From contig JARVLF010000017.1 of NCBI GenBank assembly GCA_030849465.1, positions 124,001-188,000 of the forward strand: DNA of 64,000 nucleotides, in the 5' to 3' direction. Position 1 is the stretch's first letter. Each line of letters begins with the position of its first letter. The position numbers and the translations under genes were made by a program. Source of the DNA: Moesziomyces globuligerus (Eukaryota > Basidiomycota > Ustilaginomycetes > Ustilaginales > Ustilaginaceae). Below, piece by piece: positions 38,142 through 47,868 of the stretch. The notes below the pieces were generated by a model, which saw nothing but the letters and a program-made list of their open reading frames with translations, was not told where the DNA came from and ran no database searches.

Positions 38142-39198
38142 TTAGGTCCATAGGCCGTACTTCTTGGAGGGCCAGGTCTGCCAGAGGCGGATGGTGCCGT
38201 CTTCGGAGCCGCTGGCGGCGAGTTCGCCGTCGGGGCTGTACGAGACGGCGTGAGCAGGGCCATGGTGGCCCTTGTGGAGTTCGCGTTCCTGCGCAGATTC
38301 GTAGTCGAAGATGCGGACCCAGCCGTCTGCGCTCGATCCGGCCACGAAGCGATCTGCGAGGGTTGGGTGGAGCGAAGCCGACGAGACGGGGATGGCGAGC
38401 GTATGCTTCTTCCTCACCTGCCTCGTTGCTGCGTCGATAAAGTAGACATCCTTGCCGGACGTGACGGTCAAGAGCTCGCCACCGCTCCCCGCCGATCTCT
38501 CCATCGACGCGATCGGCTCGGCAAGTGCGAGCTCCGAGACGACCTGCAGCGTACGCGTATCCCACCACCTTATCACCCTATCCTCGCCAGCACTGACCAC
38601 CGTTTTATCCGCGGGTCCGCGGTGCCAGACACTGCTCTTGATCACCCCTTCGTGCGCGAACCCTCCCGAGCGCATGACAAACTCGTCCGCAGCCGCATCG
38701 GGCCGTTGCAGATCAAAGAGCCGCAGCTTCTTCTCGTGCCCCGCCGTCGCGACGCGCGTACCCGCCGCATCGATCGCCACCGTGCGCACAATGTGGTTGT
38801 GCGGAAACGTATGCAGGCAATCGCCCGTAAAGGTGTCCCACACCTTGGCCGAAAAGTCGGCAGACCCCGTCACCGCAATCGACGCATCTCCCCCCGAGAG
38901 CTTGCCGCACCACACCGCACCCTTGTGGCCCAGAAACGTTCCCACCCAGTCGCCCAGCCAGTCGCGCAGCATCGGATTGCCGTCCTTGCACGACGAGAGC
39001 AGCGAGTAGGTCCCGTCGTCCTGCAGCTCGGAAAACTCGAGATGCACCACCGGCCGCGTGTGGCCCGAACATGTTAGTGGAACCGACTGCCACCGCCGAA
39101 AAAACAGATCGAGGACAAGGTCAGTTGGAACTCGGGTCGTGCGCGCAGTCAGCGGGAGCGGAAGATCGACGTACCTTTTGGATCGGTGTGGAAGTCAT
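38142..39198 (-). CDS. STRAP: STRAP/Unrip-like WD40 protein, two exons
   Basis: Exon 1 (39198-39175) is only eight codons (MTSTPIQK). The intron (39174-39087, 88 nt) has GTACGT, two CTGAC sequences and a GGCAG acceptor. Exon 2 (39086-38142) restores the family's N-terminal GHTRPVVHLEFSE block. The 322-residue protein folds as a seven-bladed WD40 propeller, with signature blocks such as SCKDGNPMLRDWLGDWVGTF, GHKGAVW and ASGSEDGTIRLWQTW. It ends in KKYGLWT like animal STRAP. In animals STRAP is part of the SMN complex and binds signalling and RNA proteins; fungal roles are little known. Without the first exon the ORF would start inside blade 1, which supports the splice. Confidence 0.88.
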
Positions 39199-40207
39199 GC
39201 TGAATTCTTTGTCGTGGGACGGACGCAGGGATGCTGCGGCTTGATGCTGATGCTTAGACCGTGCGACTGTGCGTCGCGGAAACGGGTTGCGTGTTCGGCT
39301 GCAATGGCCGAGTGTTGGTTTCTGGCGGGATCCAAGGCAGAAGGCTGGAGCGAGTCTCGTCGTAAGGGCCGCGAGCTGAGTGCCGGTGCTATGTGTCGGC
39401 GCGGGTGAGGGTCAGTTGGCGCGTTGCGGGTATATCGCGAAGCCGATCGAATGCAGAAAGAGCGAGTCGCCGGGAAGCGTAGATAGATGGGTGTACCTTG
39501 AACAAGGCTTGCTGTCCGCCAAGTGGCTGGAACTACCAGTGACGGGAGCGATGGACGCTGATGTTGGTAGAAGATGCTGGCAATGCGCTCCTGCTGATGC
39601 TGATATGTATGATTTCTGTCCGATATCTCGTTGGCGCTCGCCTAGCGGGCGTGCGATGGTTGCTGTCCCGCCTGGCTTGCCGGGACCTTTTTCCGAGGAG
39701 GTGGAGTGAGGAAGCTCGTGATACTGTCCTGTCGTGCCTTGTCTGTTGTGGTCGGAGGTCGTGAAGCCGCTGTAGTGGGCGCGAGAGGGCCGAATGAGGC
39801 GGTGCGGAGGATGGGATCAGAAGGGACGAGAAGAAAGCGTGTCGAGGCAGCAATCGCACCCACTTTGGCCACGACCCGAATCGGCAGCCGACGCGTGACG
39901 GCTGGGCGCTGCAAGCTGGCTTGAAGTCGTGGCACAGTCTGTGACTTGGGAGTCTCTGCCTGAGCTCAGAGAGAAGAGGTGGCCGAAGCGTTCGCTGTGA
40001 TTCGGTCGTCTTGAAAAAGAAAAAACAAGGCGACAACTTTCGACCTCACAAAAAAGCGAAACATGCAAGCATCTCTTCCAACCAGCCCCCGCCGATCAGC
40101 CCGCCGATCAGCACGCCGACCTCAACCTCTCACAATCAGCTTAGAAGGTTGATCTGTCTGGATTACTCGGGAAGCGCCAAGTGAGACTGTGCCTTGGACC
40201 GTACATG
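39199..40207. other. intergenic region, probable long STRAP leader
   Basis: About 1 kb. On the minus strand there are a possible donor near 39500 (GTACAC) and CTGAC/TAG acceptor signals near 39390-39410, so a leader intron is possible. No protein gene is convincing. Confidence 0.5.
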
Positions 40208-42715
40208 TCAGCTCGTCGGTCGCTCCCACTGCGTCTTCTTGGTGGGGAGGTAGACGTAGTAGGTGCCGCCGTGGCTGCGCGAGACCCTCGCCTCCCAGTT
40301 GGGCGGCAGCGGCTCGTCGGCCTCGGAGGCCGGCGCTGGGCTCTGCTGCTCCTGCGCGGTCTGCGTCTGCGACGTCGCCGTCTGCACGGTCTCCTGCGTG
40401 TTGGTCTGCGTCTGGGCAGCCGTTCCGTTCTGGTGTGCTGCGTCGGTCGCCGCTCCTGCTGCTTCGGGTGCCGTCGCCGCGGCTGCGGCTGCGGCATCGC
40501 TCTTGCGAGCCTTCTGGGCGGGCGTCTTGGTCGGCGACGACGTCTTGGACGTCGTGCCTTCGTCGTCCGACTCTTCGAGCGTGCCCGAGATGAGCTTGCC
40601 CACCGTCTCCCGACCCACGGCGAACGCGCCCTTGAAGCTCAGCGTCCGGCTGTACGTCATCACGGTCGAGCGCATCGCCTTGACGCATCCCGACAGAAGC
40701 CCTGCCAGGCTGAGACGCGCGCGCAGTTCCACTTGCGTGTCCTCGTCCGCGGCTATCCTGCGGTCGGTCGGACGCAGTCGGAGCTGCTCGGCGACACGCG
40801 GCCCGTCCGAATGCATGCCTAGCGACGCGTACAGGCGCCCGGCGACGTGACCGACGCTGAGCGTCGTCTCGCGCGGGATGCGCGACTGCAGCCGATCGCT
40901 CAGCGAGACAAAGACAAAGCCCGGCGGCAGCGTCGGCATGGGCGGGAACCCCGCCCGACCCGTCAGGATGCTCGCCTTGGGCATCCTCGCCTCGAGCAGC
41001 TTGGCCTCCTCCTGGCGCGTCGCCTCGTCGACCGCCTCGTTGGCCAGCACCTGCTCGCGCACCACCTTGGCCGCCGCCTGCAGCGCGTCGAGCTTGTTGG
41101 CCGAGATGATCTCAAAGATCTCGCCCGACACGCGCTGCACCTTGGGCGCGCGCGGATCCTCGTAGATCGCCGCCAGCTGCAGCACGTACGACGCATTCTC
41201 GTCCAGCACGATCGCCTTGGGCTCCGGCGCACCCGGCAGCTGGTCCGCCACCAGCGCCGAGTTGAGCTCCCGCTGCAGCTTCTGCACGTCCTTGGCCGGC
41301 AGCTTGAGCCGCACCACGTCGCCGACCCAGATCCGCTCCGTGCCCAGGTACATGCCCTGGTAGTGCCGCATCCCTTGCTGCCCCTCGCCCTCGCCGCCCG
41401 CCTCGCTCGCGCCCATGTCGCGCAGCACACCCTCGGGCGTCGACGCCATCGAGTACGCATCCGTCAGGTTGTACAGGTTGCGCAGCACCGCCGCCGTCTC
41501 CACGGCAAAGCAGAACGCCACGACCGCTTGTAAGAACGGCGGCGCCGGCAGGTGCGGCTGACGCGACAGATTCATCTGCGGCCACGTGCCCGGTTCGAAC
41601 AGCCACGCATGGTCGGCGGGCGGGCCCGCCTCGACGTCGCCCAGATCTGGCGGAATGAGCCCGACGAGGTAGGGTGTCAGCGAGCTCTCCGAGACCATCG
41701 CCTTTTCGGTCGTGCCGAGGAAGTTGATCTGGTACGCGACCGACTGCGTCGTCGCTCCGCTCGCTGCGCCCAGCATGGGCAGCGACTCCTCGGCCTGGTC
41801 CGGCGCCGAGACCGCCTCGAGACTCGTCTTCTTCTCGTCGTCGGCGCCGTTGGCCAGCGCAAGCATAAAGTCGATCGAAGGATCTTGCACCACGGCGGGC
41901 CACGAGCTGATCTTGCGCGTCGGTTCGTTCGGGTCGACAATGGGCTCGTCGAGCTCACACCACACCACCTCTCCCAAGCGGTAGCGCTCCTTTTCGCCGC
42001 GCTTGTATTCGTGCATCACCTCCTGGTCGCGCTGCGGCACCGAGGCGATGGTGACGCCGGGCACGAGACGGCGCATCTCGACGCCGCGCACAGTGATCGA
42101 CGTCTCGCCTTGCACCACCACGCTGCCGTCTGCGTTCTTGGGCTTCCTGCCGCGACGACCTGCAACGGCGGCCGACGAGGCGCTGAGCAGATCGGCCTTG
42201 CGCTTGGTGCCCGTCGCGGTGGTCCTTTTGGCGGTCTCGGTGGGCAGTCGCGTCCCCCTGAAGCAGTACTTGCATCGGCAGTTGGCGCGGTTCATGTCGG
42301 GATCGAGGATCAGCCAGATGATGTGGTCGAGAGCCTCGTTGGTGGAGCGGAAACGGTGCGCTAAGCTTCCGAACAGGTAGGGGTCGGTGCGTGGGTTGTG
42401 GCGCGGACCTTTGCGCTGTTCTGTGAACTGGTAGCCGTCGGGAAAGTCGTATAGCGTCCACTTGGCCTTGGCGGACGAGAGCTGAGGCAGCTTGAAGTAC
42501 TCTGCGATCTTCTCGCCGAGGTTCTGGCGCCAATATAAATGCCGCTTCTCCTCGCGCGTGAAGACATGATAGAAGTTCACCTCCGCCTCGTCTCCAGAGG
42601 GCTTGGCAGTGTTGGGAGGTCCGTACGAATTGTCGCCGTCAGAACGGGGGATCTTGATGTAGCCGTCGGGACGGAAAATGTCCTCGTCCTTGGCCACATC
42701 TTCCGGTCGCAGCAT
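40208..42715 (-). CDS. clr2: Clr2-type transcriptional silencing factor with C-terminal WW domain
   Basis: The 835-residue ORF has the N-terminal Clr2 region: GYIKIPRSDGDNSYG, then FPDGYQFTEQRKG, and DPYLFGSLAHRFRST leading to LDPDMNRANCRCKYC (residues about 15-155). A second Clr2 block lies at about 230-290 (GEVVWCELDEPIVDP, ISSWPAVVQD). The middle is probably a large helical scaffold. At residues about 803-835 there is a WW domain (LPPNWEARV, YYVYLPTKKTQWERP). S. pombe Clr2 is a subunit of SHREC, the Snf2/HDAC complex that deacetylates H3K14 and silences heterochromatin. A WW domain is not part of S. pombe Clr2 as I know it and suggests binding to Pro-rich or phospho-Ser-Pro partners. The Clr2 call rests on motif order rather than a search. 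Confidence 0.75.
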   Translation of the reverse strand: MLRPEDVAKDEDIFRPDGYIKIPRSDGDNSYGPPNTAKPSGDEAEVNFYHVFTREEKRHLYWRQNLGEKIAEYFKLPQLSSAKAKWTLYDFPDGYQFTEQRKGPRHNPRTDPYLFGSLAHRFRSTNEALDHIIWLILDPDMNRANCRCKYCFRGTRLPTETAKRTTATGTKRKADLLSASSAAVAGRRGRKPKNADGSVVVQGETSITVRGVEMRRLVPGVTIASVPQRDQEVMHEYKRGEKERYRLGEVVWCELDEPIVDPNEPTRKISSWPAVVQDPSIDFMLALANGADDEKKTSLEAVSAPDQAEESLPMLGAASGATTQSVAYQINFLGTTEKAMVSESSLTPYLVGLIPPDLGDVEAGPPADHAWLFEPGTWPQMNLSRQPHLPAPPFLQAVVAFCFAVETAAVLRNLYNLTDAYSMASTPEGVLRDMGASEAGGEGEGQQGMRHYQGMYLGTERIWVGDVVRLKLPAKDVQKLQRELNSALVADQLPGAPEPKAIVLDENASYVLQLAAIYEDPRAPKVQRVSGEIFEIISANKLDALQAAAKVVREQVLANEAVDEATRQEEAKLLEARMPKASILTGRAGFPPMPTLPPGFVFVSLSDRLQSRIPRETTLSVGHVAGRLYASLGMHSDGPRVAEQLRLRPTDRRIAADEDTQVELRARLSLAGLLSGCVKAMRSTVMTYSRTLSFKGAFAVGRETVGKLISGTLEESDDEGTTSKTSSPTKTPAQKARKSDAAAAAAATAPEAAGAATDAAHQNGTAAQTQTNTQETVQTATSQTQTAQEQQSPAPASEADEPLPPNWEARVSRSHGGTYYVYLPTKKTQWERPTS

Positions 42716-43350
42716 GATGGGCAGACGGGGCGGCGTCCCGTGTCGTTCGAGGAAGATTGTTGTGCCGTCGTGCGGCTGTGAAGCGAGAGACTAAGTCCCG
42801 AGCTGAGCAACGGAAGCCGGCACCGAAGAGAGGCAGCCGGAGCTACGCATATAACGAGCTGAGCTCGGCGCAGGTCCAGTCCAATCCGGGTGGATATGTG
42901 ATGTTGCAACGAGCGGTGGTGGGATGGAAGAAGTGAAGTAAAGTATGCGGCCGCGCACGGCTCCCGAATGTGCGGAGCGTGAAGAACGCGGTCCGCACCG
43001 CTGCGACTCGATTTTGGCCGATGGCAAAATCCGACCTCCACGAAGCCCGGAAGGCCAACCAACTCAGGCCGCGTCGCGTCTTGGCTCGACAGCTTCCGTA
43101 AAGCTTCAGCAGAACTTCCGCATGTTTCAAGCACATCCCGCACTCAACGCGATCCGATCCCTTTCATTCGCAACTTCGGCACGACCCTAGCCCAGCTGAA
43201 GAGGTCAACTCAACCACCACCACGAAGCACAATCGAAGAGTCTCGATATCTGTATTGCAAGTGCGGAAGAGAAGTTGTGGATGTACACGGCCAAGGTGAA
43301 TGCAGGGTATATATGGGCGATGGGGAGCTGAGCAGCGGAGGGTGCGCAGG
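42716..43350. other. intergenic region upstream of clr2
   Basis: About 635 bp between the clr2 start and the PRI1 stop, both on the minus strand. No gene is evident. Confidence 0.6.
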
Positions 43351-44844
43351 CTAGAAGTCGGTAGCCTGCTGCTCCTGCTGGGCCCTGCGCAGAGCGCGCG
43401 TCTCCTTTGCAACGGCGCTGCAGTGCTTCTCAAAGAGCTGCACAAAGGGACGCAGGCTCGTCTTTTCCCAATCCTGCTTGACCGGTGCGGCTGCGGCATC
43501 GTGCGCGCTCGACTCGTTCTTGTAGTTGCTCTTGGCGGGCTGAGCGGTGTCCTTGTGTGCGGCCTCGTACGAGTTGAGTTCGCGCAGCAGCTGCGCCACC
43601 GTCGGGCAGCCGTGGTCGGGATCAAACTCGAACACCTTGGAGGGTTCGATGGGCACGCACACTCTGCCGGTGGCGGGATGCACGACGAACGGCGACTTGA
43701 GCAGATGGTTGAGATGCTTGGACACTTCGGCGTCGATGCGCGGATAGGTGTACTGGAGGATGATGTCTTCGAGGCACGGACGCCAGATGCGCTCGCTCTT
43801 GTACTCGCCCGCACGCTGTGCGCACTCCATGACGTCCTGCCACTTTTCCAGACTGGATCGGCTCGAGGCGCGTTCCCACTTGGAGCGGAGCCTTTCGATC
43901 GCCTCGGCTTCGCTCGACGGCAGCAGCTGGAGCAGCACGCCCCACTGCTCGGGCGAACGGAAGCAGTCTTGATCCTTGAGCACCGTATCGACAAAGGCGA
44001 GCTTCAACGGACCGCTCTCGCTGCCCTCTCCGCCGATGGCGCGTCGCAAGCTCGGATGCAGGCTGCGTCCGCCCGCACTGCCCATCCAGCCGGCATCGAC
44101 CTTCTTGACCTGGCTGGCGCCGCCCTTGATGACCTCGAGCCAGCCGACGATAGCCTTGCGTGCGTCGTCGGCGAGCTCAAACGCCTCGCGGTCCGAAATC
44201 CAGCAGTGGATACCACGACGACCCGAGTAGACCCAGAGCAGATGCTTGAAGCCAAAGTCCTCGCGGAGCGCCTCGTCGAGCACCTGCACCGCCACGGCGA
44301 TGAACGCCCAGCAGCGACGGCAGATGCCCTTGCCCGAGCAGCACGTGCGCACCTCGTCGTAGTCGGTCATGTCGATATCGAACACCAGCTCGCGCTGCAC
44401 GGGCTTGAACGACGCCTTCTGCACCGTCTTGCGGTCCTTGGGCTTGGCCGTGTACACGGGCCCGATCTCGAAACGCGCCGGATTGAGCCGACACACCTCC
44501 TTCTTGAGCTCGTCGGCGGTGGAGAACGAGTTGTAGCGCAGGTAGGCCTCGTTCTGCAGCGTAAAGGCGAACTCGCGGTGCGTGAAGCACTTGGTGGCTG
44601 GCATGTGGCCGAGGTCGTGGTTCAGCCAGGAGAAGAGCTGCTTCCACGGAAAGAGGCGACGGTAGAAGCTGAGCATCGACATCGGATCGGACGAGTCACG
44701 CACCTCGATGGCACGCTCGTCGATTGCGCTGAACGCGTTGTCCGGAAGCAGGCCGTTGTCGTCGTCGTCCAGATCCATGTCTGGCGGTGGGGGCCGCACG
44801 GGAGGCAGCGCCGACGACGACGCCATGACTGCAGCGGAGGCCAT
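43351..44844 (-). CDS. PRI1: DNA primase small (catalytic) subunit
   Basis: The chosen ATG at 44844 (context ACAATGGCC) gives 497 residues; another Met six codons later is possible. Family motifs are complete: REFAFTLQNEAYLRYNSF, the catalytic FDIDMTDYDEVRTC (Asp156 and Asp158), the zinc site CCSGKGICRRCW, YSGRRGIHCWISD, and the HPATGRVCVPI-FEFDP block that holds the third metal-binding Asp. Pri1 makes the RNA primer in the DNA polymerase alpha-primase complex at origins and on each Okazaki fragment. The N-terminal 35 residues are a non-conserved Pro/Asp-rich lead. The promoter shared with IST1 carries G1/S-type CGCG motifs. Confidence 0.96.
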   Translation of the reverse strand: MASAAVMASSSALPPVRPPPPDMDLDDDDNGLLPDNAFSAIDERAIEVRDSSDPMSMLSFYRRLFPWKQLFSWLNHDLGHMPATKCFTHREFAFTLQNEAYLRYNSFSTADELKKEVCRLNPARFEIGPVYTAKPKDRKTVQKASFKPVQRELVFDIDMTDYDEVRTCCSGKGICRRCWAFIAVAVQVLDEALREDFGFKHLLWVYSGRRGIHCWISDREAFELADDARKAIVGWLEVIKGGASQVKKVDAGWMGSAGGRSLHPSLRRAIGGEGSESGPLKLAFVDTVLKDQDCFRSPEQWGVLLQLLPSSEAEAIERLRSKWERASSRSSLEKWQDVMECAQRAGEYKSERIWRPCLEDIILQYTYPRIDAEVSKHLNHLLKSPFVVHPATGRVCVPIEPSKVFEFDPDHGCPTVAQLLRELNSYEAAHKDTAQPAKSNYKNESSAHDAAAAPVKQDWEKTSLRPFVQLFEKHCSAVAKETRALRRAQQEQQATDF

Positions 44845-45306
44845 TGTGGTGTGATGCGTGAAGTAGGAGGTCGTCCAAAGAGAACCTGGAGCAAGTGGAA
44901 GACCAAGGCAACGTCGTGCTGGTGATGGTGGTGGTGGTGTGGTCTGGCTTTCGCAGTCAATGTCGAAGTGAGGAGTGTTGGTTGAGTTCAAGTCGCGTCT
45001 CTTCTGCGTGCTTTGGCGAAGTTGCATTTGCGCGTTCGCGAGCGCAGTCGAGTAAAGTAATGCCGCCAGTCGCGAGACGCGTCCATCGGATCGGCAGCGC
45101 ACAGTTTCTTTTGAAATCGGGCAACACAAGACCGCGAGCAGGGGCCACCCCCGCGCATCGGTCAATTGTCCGGCGACGCTCTGTGCCGCGAGGCGCCAAG
45201 GGCCGATCCTTCTCCACCCACCACTGCATCCACCGCATCCCATCCATCCCCCCCACTCCGCATCTACCACAGACGCAGCGACGAGGAGCGTGGCTACGTC
45301 ACAGCG
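44845..45306. promoter_or_regulatory. divergent promoter PRI1 / IST1 with MCB-like sites
   Basis: This 462-bp stretch carries ACGCGT (45077-45082) next to TCGCGA, an E2F-like TTTGGCGAA (45012-45020), and CGCGTTCGCGAGCGC (45031-45045). MBF sites of the ACGCGT type drive G1/S transcription of primase genes in yeasts. Confidence 0.5.
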
Positions 45307-46205
45307 ATGGTGCCCTACAACAGCGCTCGCACCAAGGTGCAGCTGAAGCTCACCATCCAGCGATGCAAGATGCTGCAGGAGAAGAAGGTGGGTATACCCC
45401 TCGACAGCAGGCCAAGCATCCAACGTGGCCCGTCACTGACGCTTCTCTGATAAATGGATGCACACAGGAAGCGATGGCGAAGCAGGCGCGGCGAGACATC
45501 TCTGCGCTCGTGGAGAAGGGCAAGCTGGAGACCGCACGCATCAAGACGGAAGGCATCATCTCGGAGGACATCCATCTGGAGCTGCTCGAGCTGATGGAGC
45601 TGTACGCCGAGACGCTGCTGGCACGATTTGCGCTGCTCGACCTGGCCGTGCGTGAGCCGGACATCAGCATCCTGCCCGCGCTCACCGCCATCATCCATGC
45701 CGCTCCGCGCACCGAGCTCAAGGAGCTCCACATCCTCCGCGAGATGCTCATGGCCAAGTACGGCCGCGAGTTTGCGCAGGACGTGATGGACAACCGCGAC
45801 AGCTGCGTGCCCGAGCGCGTCATGGCCAAGCTCGTCGTCGATGCACCCGATCCCAAGCTCGTCGACCTGTACATCTTTGAGATCTGCAAGGCGTACGACG
45901 TCGCCTTCTCCTCCCCGCACCTTCCCGAGACCAAAGTCGACGACACACCCCAGGAAGGCGACGAGGCAGAAGAGACCGAGGTCGAGTCCAATCTGTCTGC
46001 AGACAAGACCGAAGCGGCGCATGAAAAGGTCAAGTCGGAAAAGTCGGGCACAGCAACGAATGCGGCCAAGCCAACGACTGCAGAGGCTCCACCAGCAGAC
46101 GCCAAGAAGCCCGCCACGTCAGATTCGCCAGCACCAAAAAAGAAGTCCGACAAGGAAGAGTACGACTCGCTAGAGGCCCGTTTCGCCGCCCTCAAACGCC
46201 GATAG
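45307..46205 (+). CDS. IST1: Ist1-like ESCRT-III regulator, two exons
   Basis: Exon 1 (45307-45387, 27 codons, MVPYNSARTKVQLKLTIQRC) joins exon 2 (45468-46205) across an 80-nt intron with GTGGGT donor, CTGAC branch sequence and ACACAG acceptor, giving 272 residues. The Ist1 domain fills residues about 8-190 (ARRDISALVEKGKLETARIK, EDIHLELLELMELYAETLLAR). The C-terminal 80 residues are acidic then Lys/Ala/Pro rich. Ist1 is an ESCRT-III-fold protein that binds Did2 and Vps4 and tunes multivesicular-body sorting at endosomes. The fungal C terminus normally ends with an MIT-interacting motif; here the end LEARFAALKRR resembles an MIM1 helix. The exon-1 coding block is essential for the first helix, which supports the splice. 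Confidence 0.92.
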
Positions 46206-46350
46206 ACAATGAAACCCAATTCGAAGCCTGGCATCGGTCCAGCTGGTCAGGAGCTGCATGCTTGGGCGGGAGAAGAGCTGCACTTTGGCAGCGGGGTATA
46301 GTGCATTGAGACTGGGACGATGATGATACAGTTGTGCAGAGCGACGGCGT

Positions 46351-47475
46351 TCACTGAGCCGCCTGCGCTTTAGACTGCCGCGCAGCCTCGCGTAGTCTCT
46401 GCAAGGTCTGCGCCTCGTACGCCTTCGAGTAGACGCCCGCACGCGAGGCGAACTTGGGCATATCGATTGGGACGTCTTCGGAATCTTGGGACGCAGAGCT
46501 GGGCTGCTGAGTCGGACGGACGCGGCCGATGTCGCTCGGCCGCAAGATGCCGTGTTGCTTGTACCACTGAACGCGCTTGGGTTCGACGTACACCTTGTCC
46601 TTGCCTTCCGAAGCGCCCGCACGCTGTACTCTGGTGTAGCTCGCCCAGCCGATGAAGCATTCCTCGAGCAAACCGGTGCAGCGCATCTCGCCGCCCGTCA
46701 CCACGGCCTGCCATGCGTCGCGTAGCGTCTTGAACGTGGCCAGCGCCATGACCTCGCGCTTGAGCTTCTTGCCTGCGGCCGGAACCTGGAACTGCAGATG
46801 CTCCAGCTCCCCAAACTGATGCGCGAGTGCGCTCGCCAGCGGCGAAGAGAGCGACACCTCGGGCGCCACACCCGACCCTTGTGCTCTTCCAGTGAGTTGA
46901 TCCAGCTGCGTAGCGGGGAACTGGATTCGTACCGTCATGTCCAGAGGGCCGAGCTCGGGCTCCTGCTCTTCTTTCGCGCGTTGTTCGTCTTTGCGCCGCT
47001 TTTCTGTCGATGCCGCGTGCTTCTGCCTGACCTGGGCATCGATCTCGTCCTGACGCCGCTTGACCAGACGGCGAGACTCGGCCTGCAGCTCGAAGATCTT
47101 GGCGGCTCGCTCGCGCTGCGCACGGTCCGCATCCTGTCGACTTCGAAGCGCCTCCTGCTCGCTGCGCTCGAGCTCGTCGGCCATCTGGCGTCGCCGGCCT
47201 TCGTACTCCTGCTGGCGTTCGCGCTTGGCAGCATCCTGTGCGTTGCGCTGCACCGCACGCGCGCGTGCCGCTGGATCCATCAGCGTCTCGTATGCCAGGT
47301 TGATCTCGTGGAAGCGCGCCGCTGCTTTGGCTGGGTCTACATCCTTGCCGGCCTTGTCCGGGTGGTAGCGCAGCGAGAGTTTGCGATACGCCTTCTTGAT
47401 CTCGGCCTCCGTGGCCGTGGGCGCCAGCGAGAGCACGCGGAACGAGTCGTCCATCTCGAGATTCGACGTCGACAT
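46351..47475 (-). CDS. cwf23: DNAJC17/Cwf23-like J-domain splicing factor
   Basis: The 374-residue protein has a J domain at about residues 8-80 with the HPD tripeptide in RKLSLRYHPDKAG. A long basic-acidic helix follows (about 85-175), then a region compatible with the RRM of DNAJC17 (about 180-290), and a helical C terminus. In S. pombe, Cwf23 belongs to the Cdc5 spliceosome complex, and the yeast homologue interacts with Ntr1 in spliceosome disassembly. This window also encodes Ntr1 at 14755-17811, but the two genes are 29 kb apart. The length agrees with Cwf23/DNAJC17 (about 300). It is tail-to-tail with IST1 and divergent from the MTF1-like gene. Confidence 0.85.
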   Translation of the reverse strand: MSTSNLEMDDSFRVLSLAPTATEAEIKKAYRKLSLRYHPDKAGKDVDPAKAAARFHEINLAYETLMDPAARARAVQRNAQDAAKRERQQEYEGRRRQMADELERSEQEALRSRQDADRAQRERAAKIFELQAESRRLVKRRQDEIDAQVRQKHAASTEKRRKDEQRAKEEQEPELGPLDMTVRIQFPATQLDQLTGRAQGSGVAPEVSLSSPLASALAHQFGELEHLQFQVPAAGKKLKREVMALATFKTLRDAWQAVVTGGEMRCTGLLEECFIGWASYTRVQRAGASEGKDKVYVEPKRVQWYKQHGILRPSDIGRVRPTQQPSSASQDSEDVPIDMPKFASRAGVYSKAYEAQTLQRLREAARQSKAQAAQ

Positions 47476-47868
47476 GGCGCCGACCTGCCTATGTGTGCGC
47501 TGACGGTCTCAGCACACACCAATTCGAGCAACGGGGAGGTGGAGGGAGAGGATGGTCGTGAGTGAGAGAGCGGCAGTGTGGCTCGTTGATCAGCTCCACA
47601 GAGGGTCCAGTCTCCACGCTTCTCTTCCGTTTCCCGACATTCGACGGAGTCTGCTTTTTTCAGATTTTTTGAGAACAAATTGTGGAGAGCGCGTTGCTGC
47701 CTGAATTTCTTCCTCTTGCCGTTCAGATGAGCCTCAAAAAAATCTTGGACTCGAGTCAGGCATCCCAAGCCCACGTCATCCTTGGCTTTCTTCCATCAAC
47801 CCTCACCGCAACGACCCGCACTCCAAACCCAGTCGCGCCACACAAGCTATACGGTGGCACCGGGAGCC
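47476..47868. other. divergent promoter region (cwf23 / MTF1)
   Basis: About 390 bp between two start codons, with T-rich stretches near 47655. I see no further gene. Confidence 0.6.

Noticed and set aside
39642..39935. Minus-strand ORF with a PCNA-box-like QDSITSFL
   Set aside because: The motif is tempting, but the rest has no family resemblance, the context is the presumed STRAP leader, and no splice path to a known PCNA-binding protein was found.
41602..41640. Possible tRNA or rRNA fragments in GC-rich stretches
   Set aside because: I scanned the window for T-loop, 5S rRNA and U6-like sequences; only the 55137-55253 tRNA folds. Other TTCGA hits are codons.
43442..43450. ACAAAGGGA, the smut pheromone response element
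   Set aside because: It lies inside the PRI1 coding sequence and occurs once, so it is likely chance.
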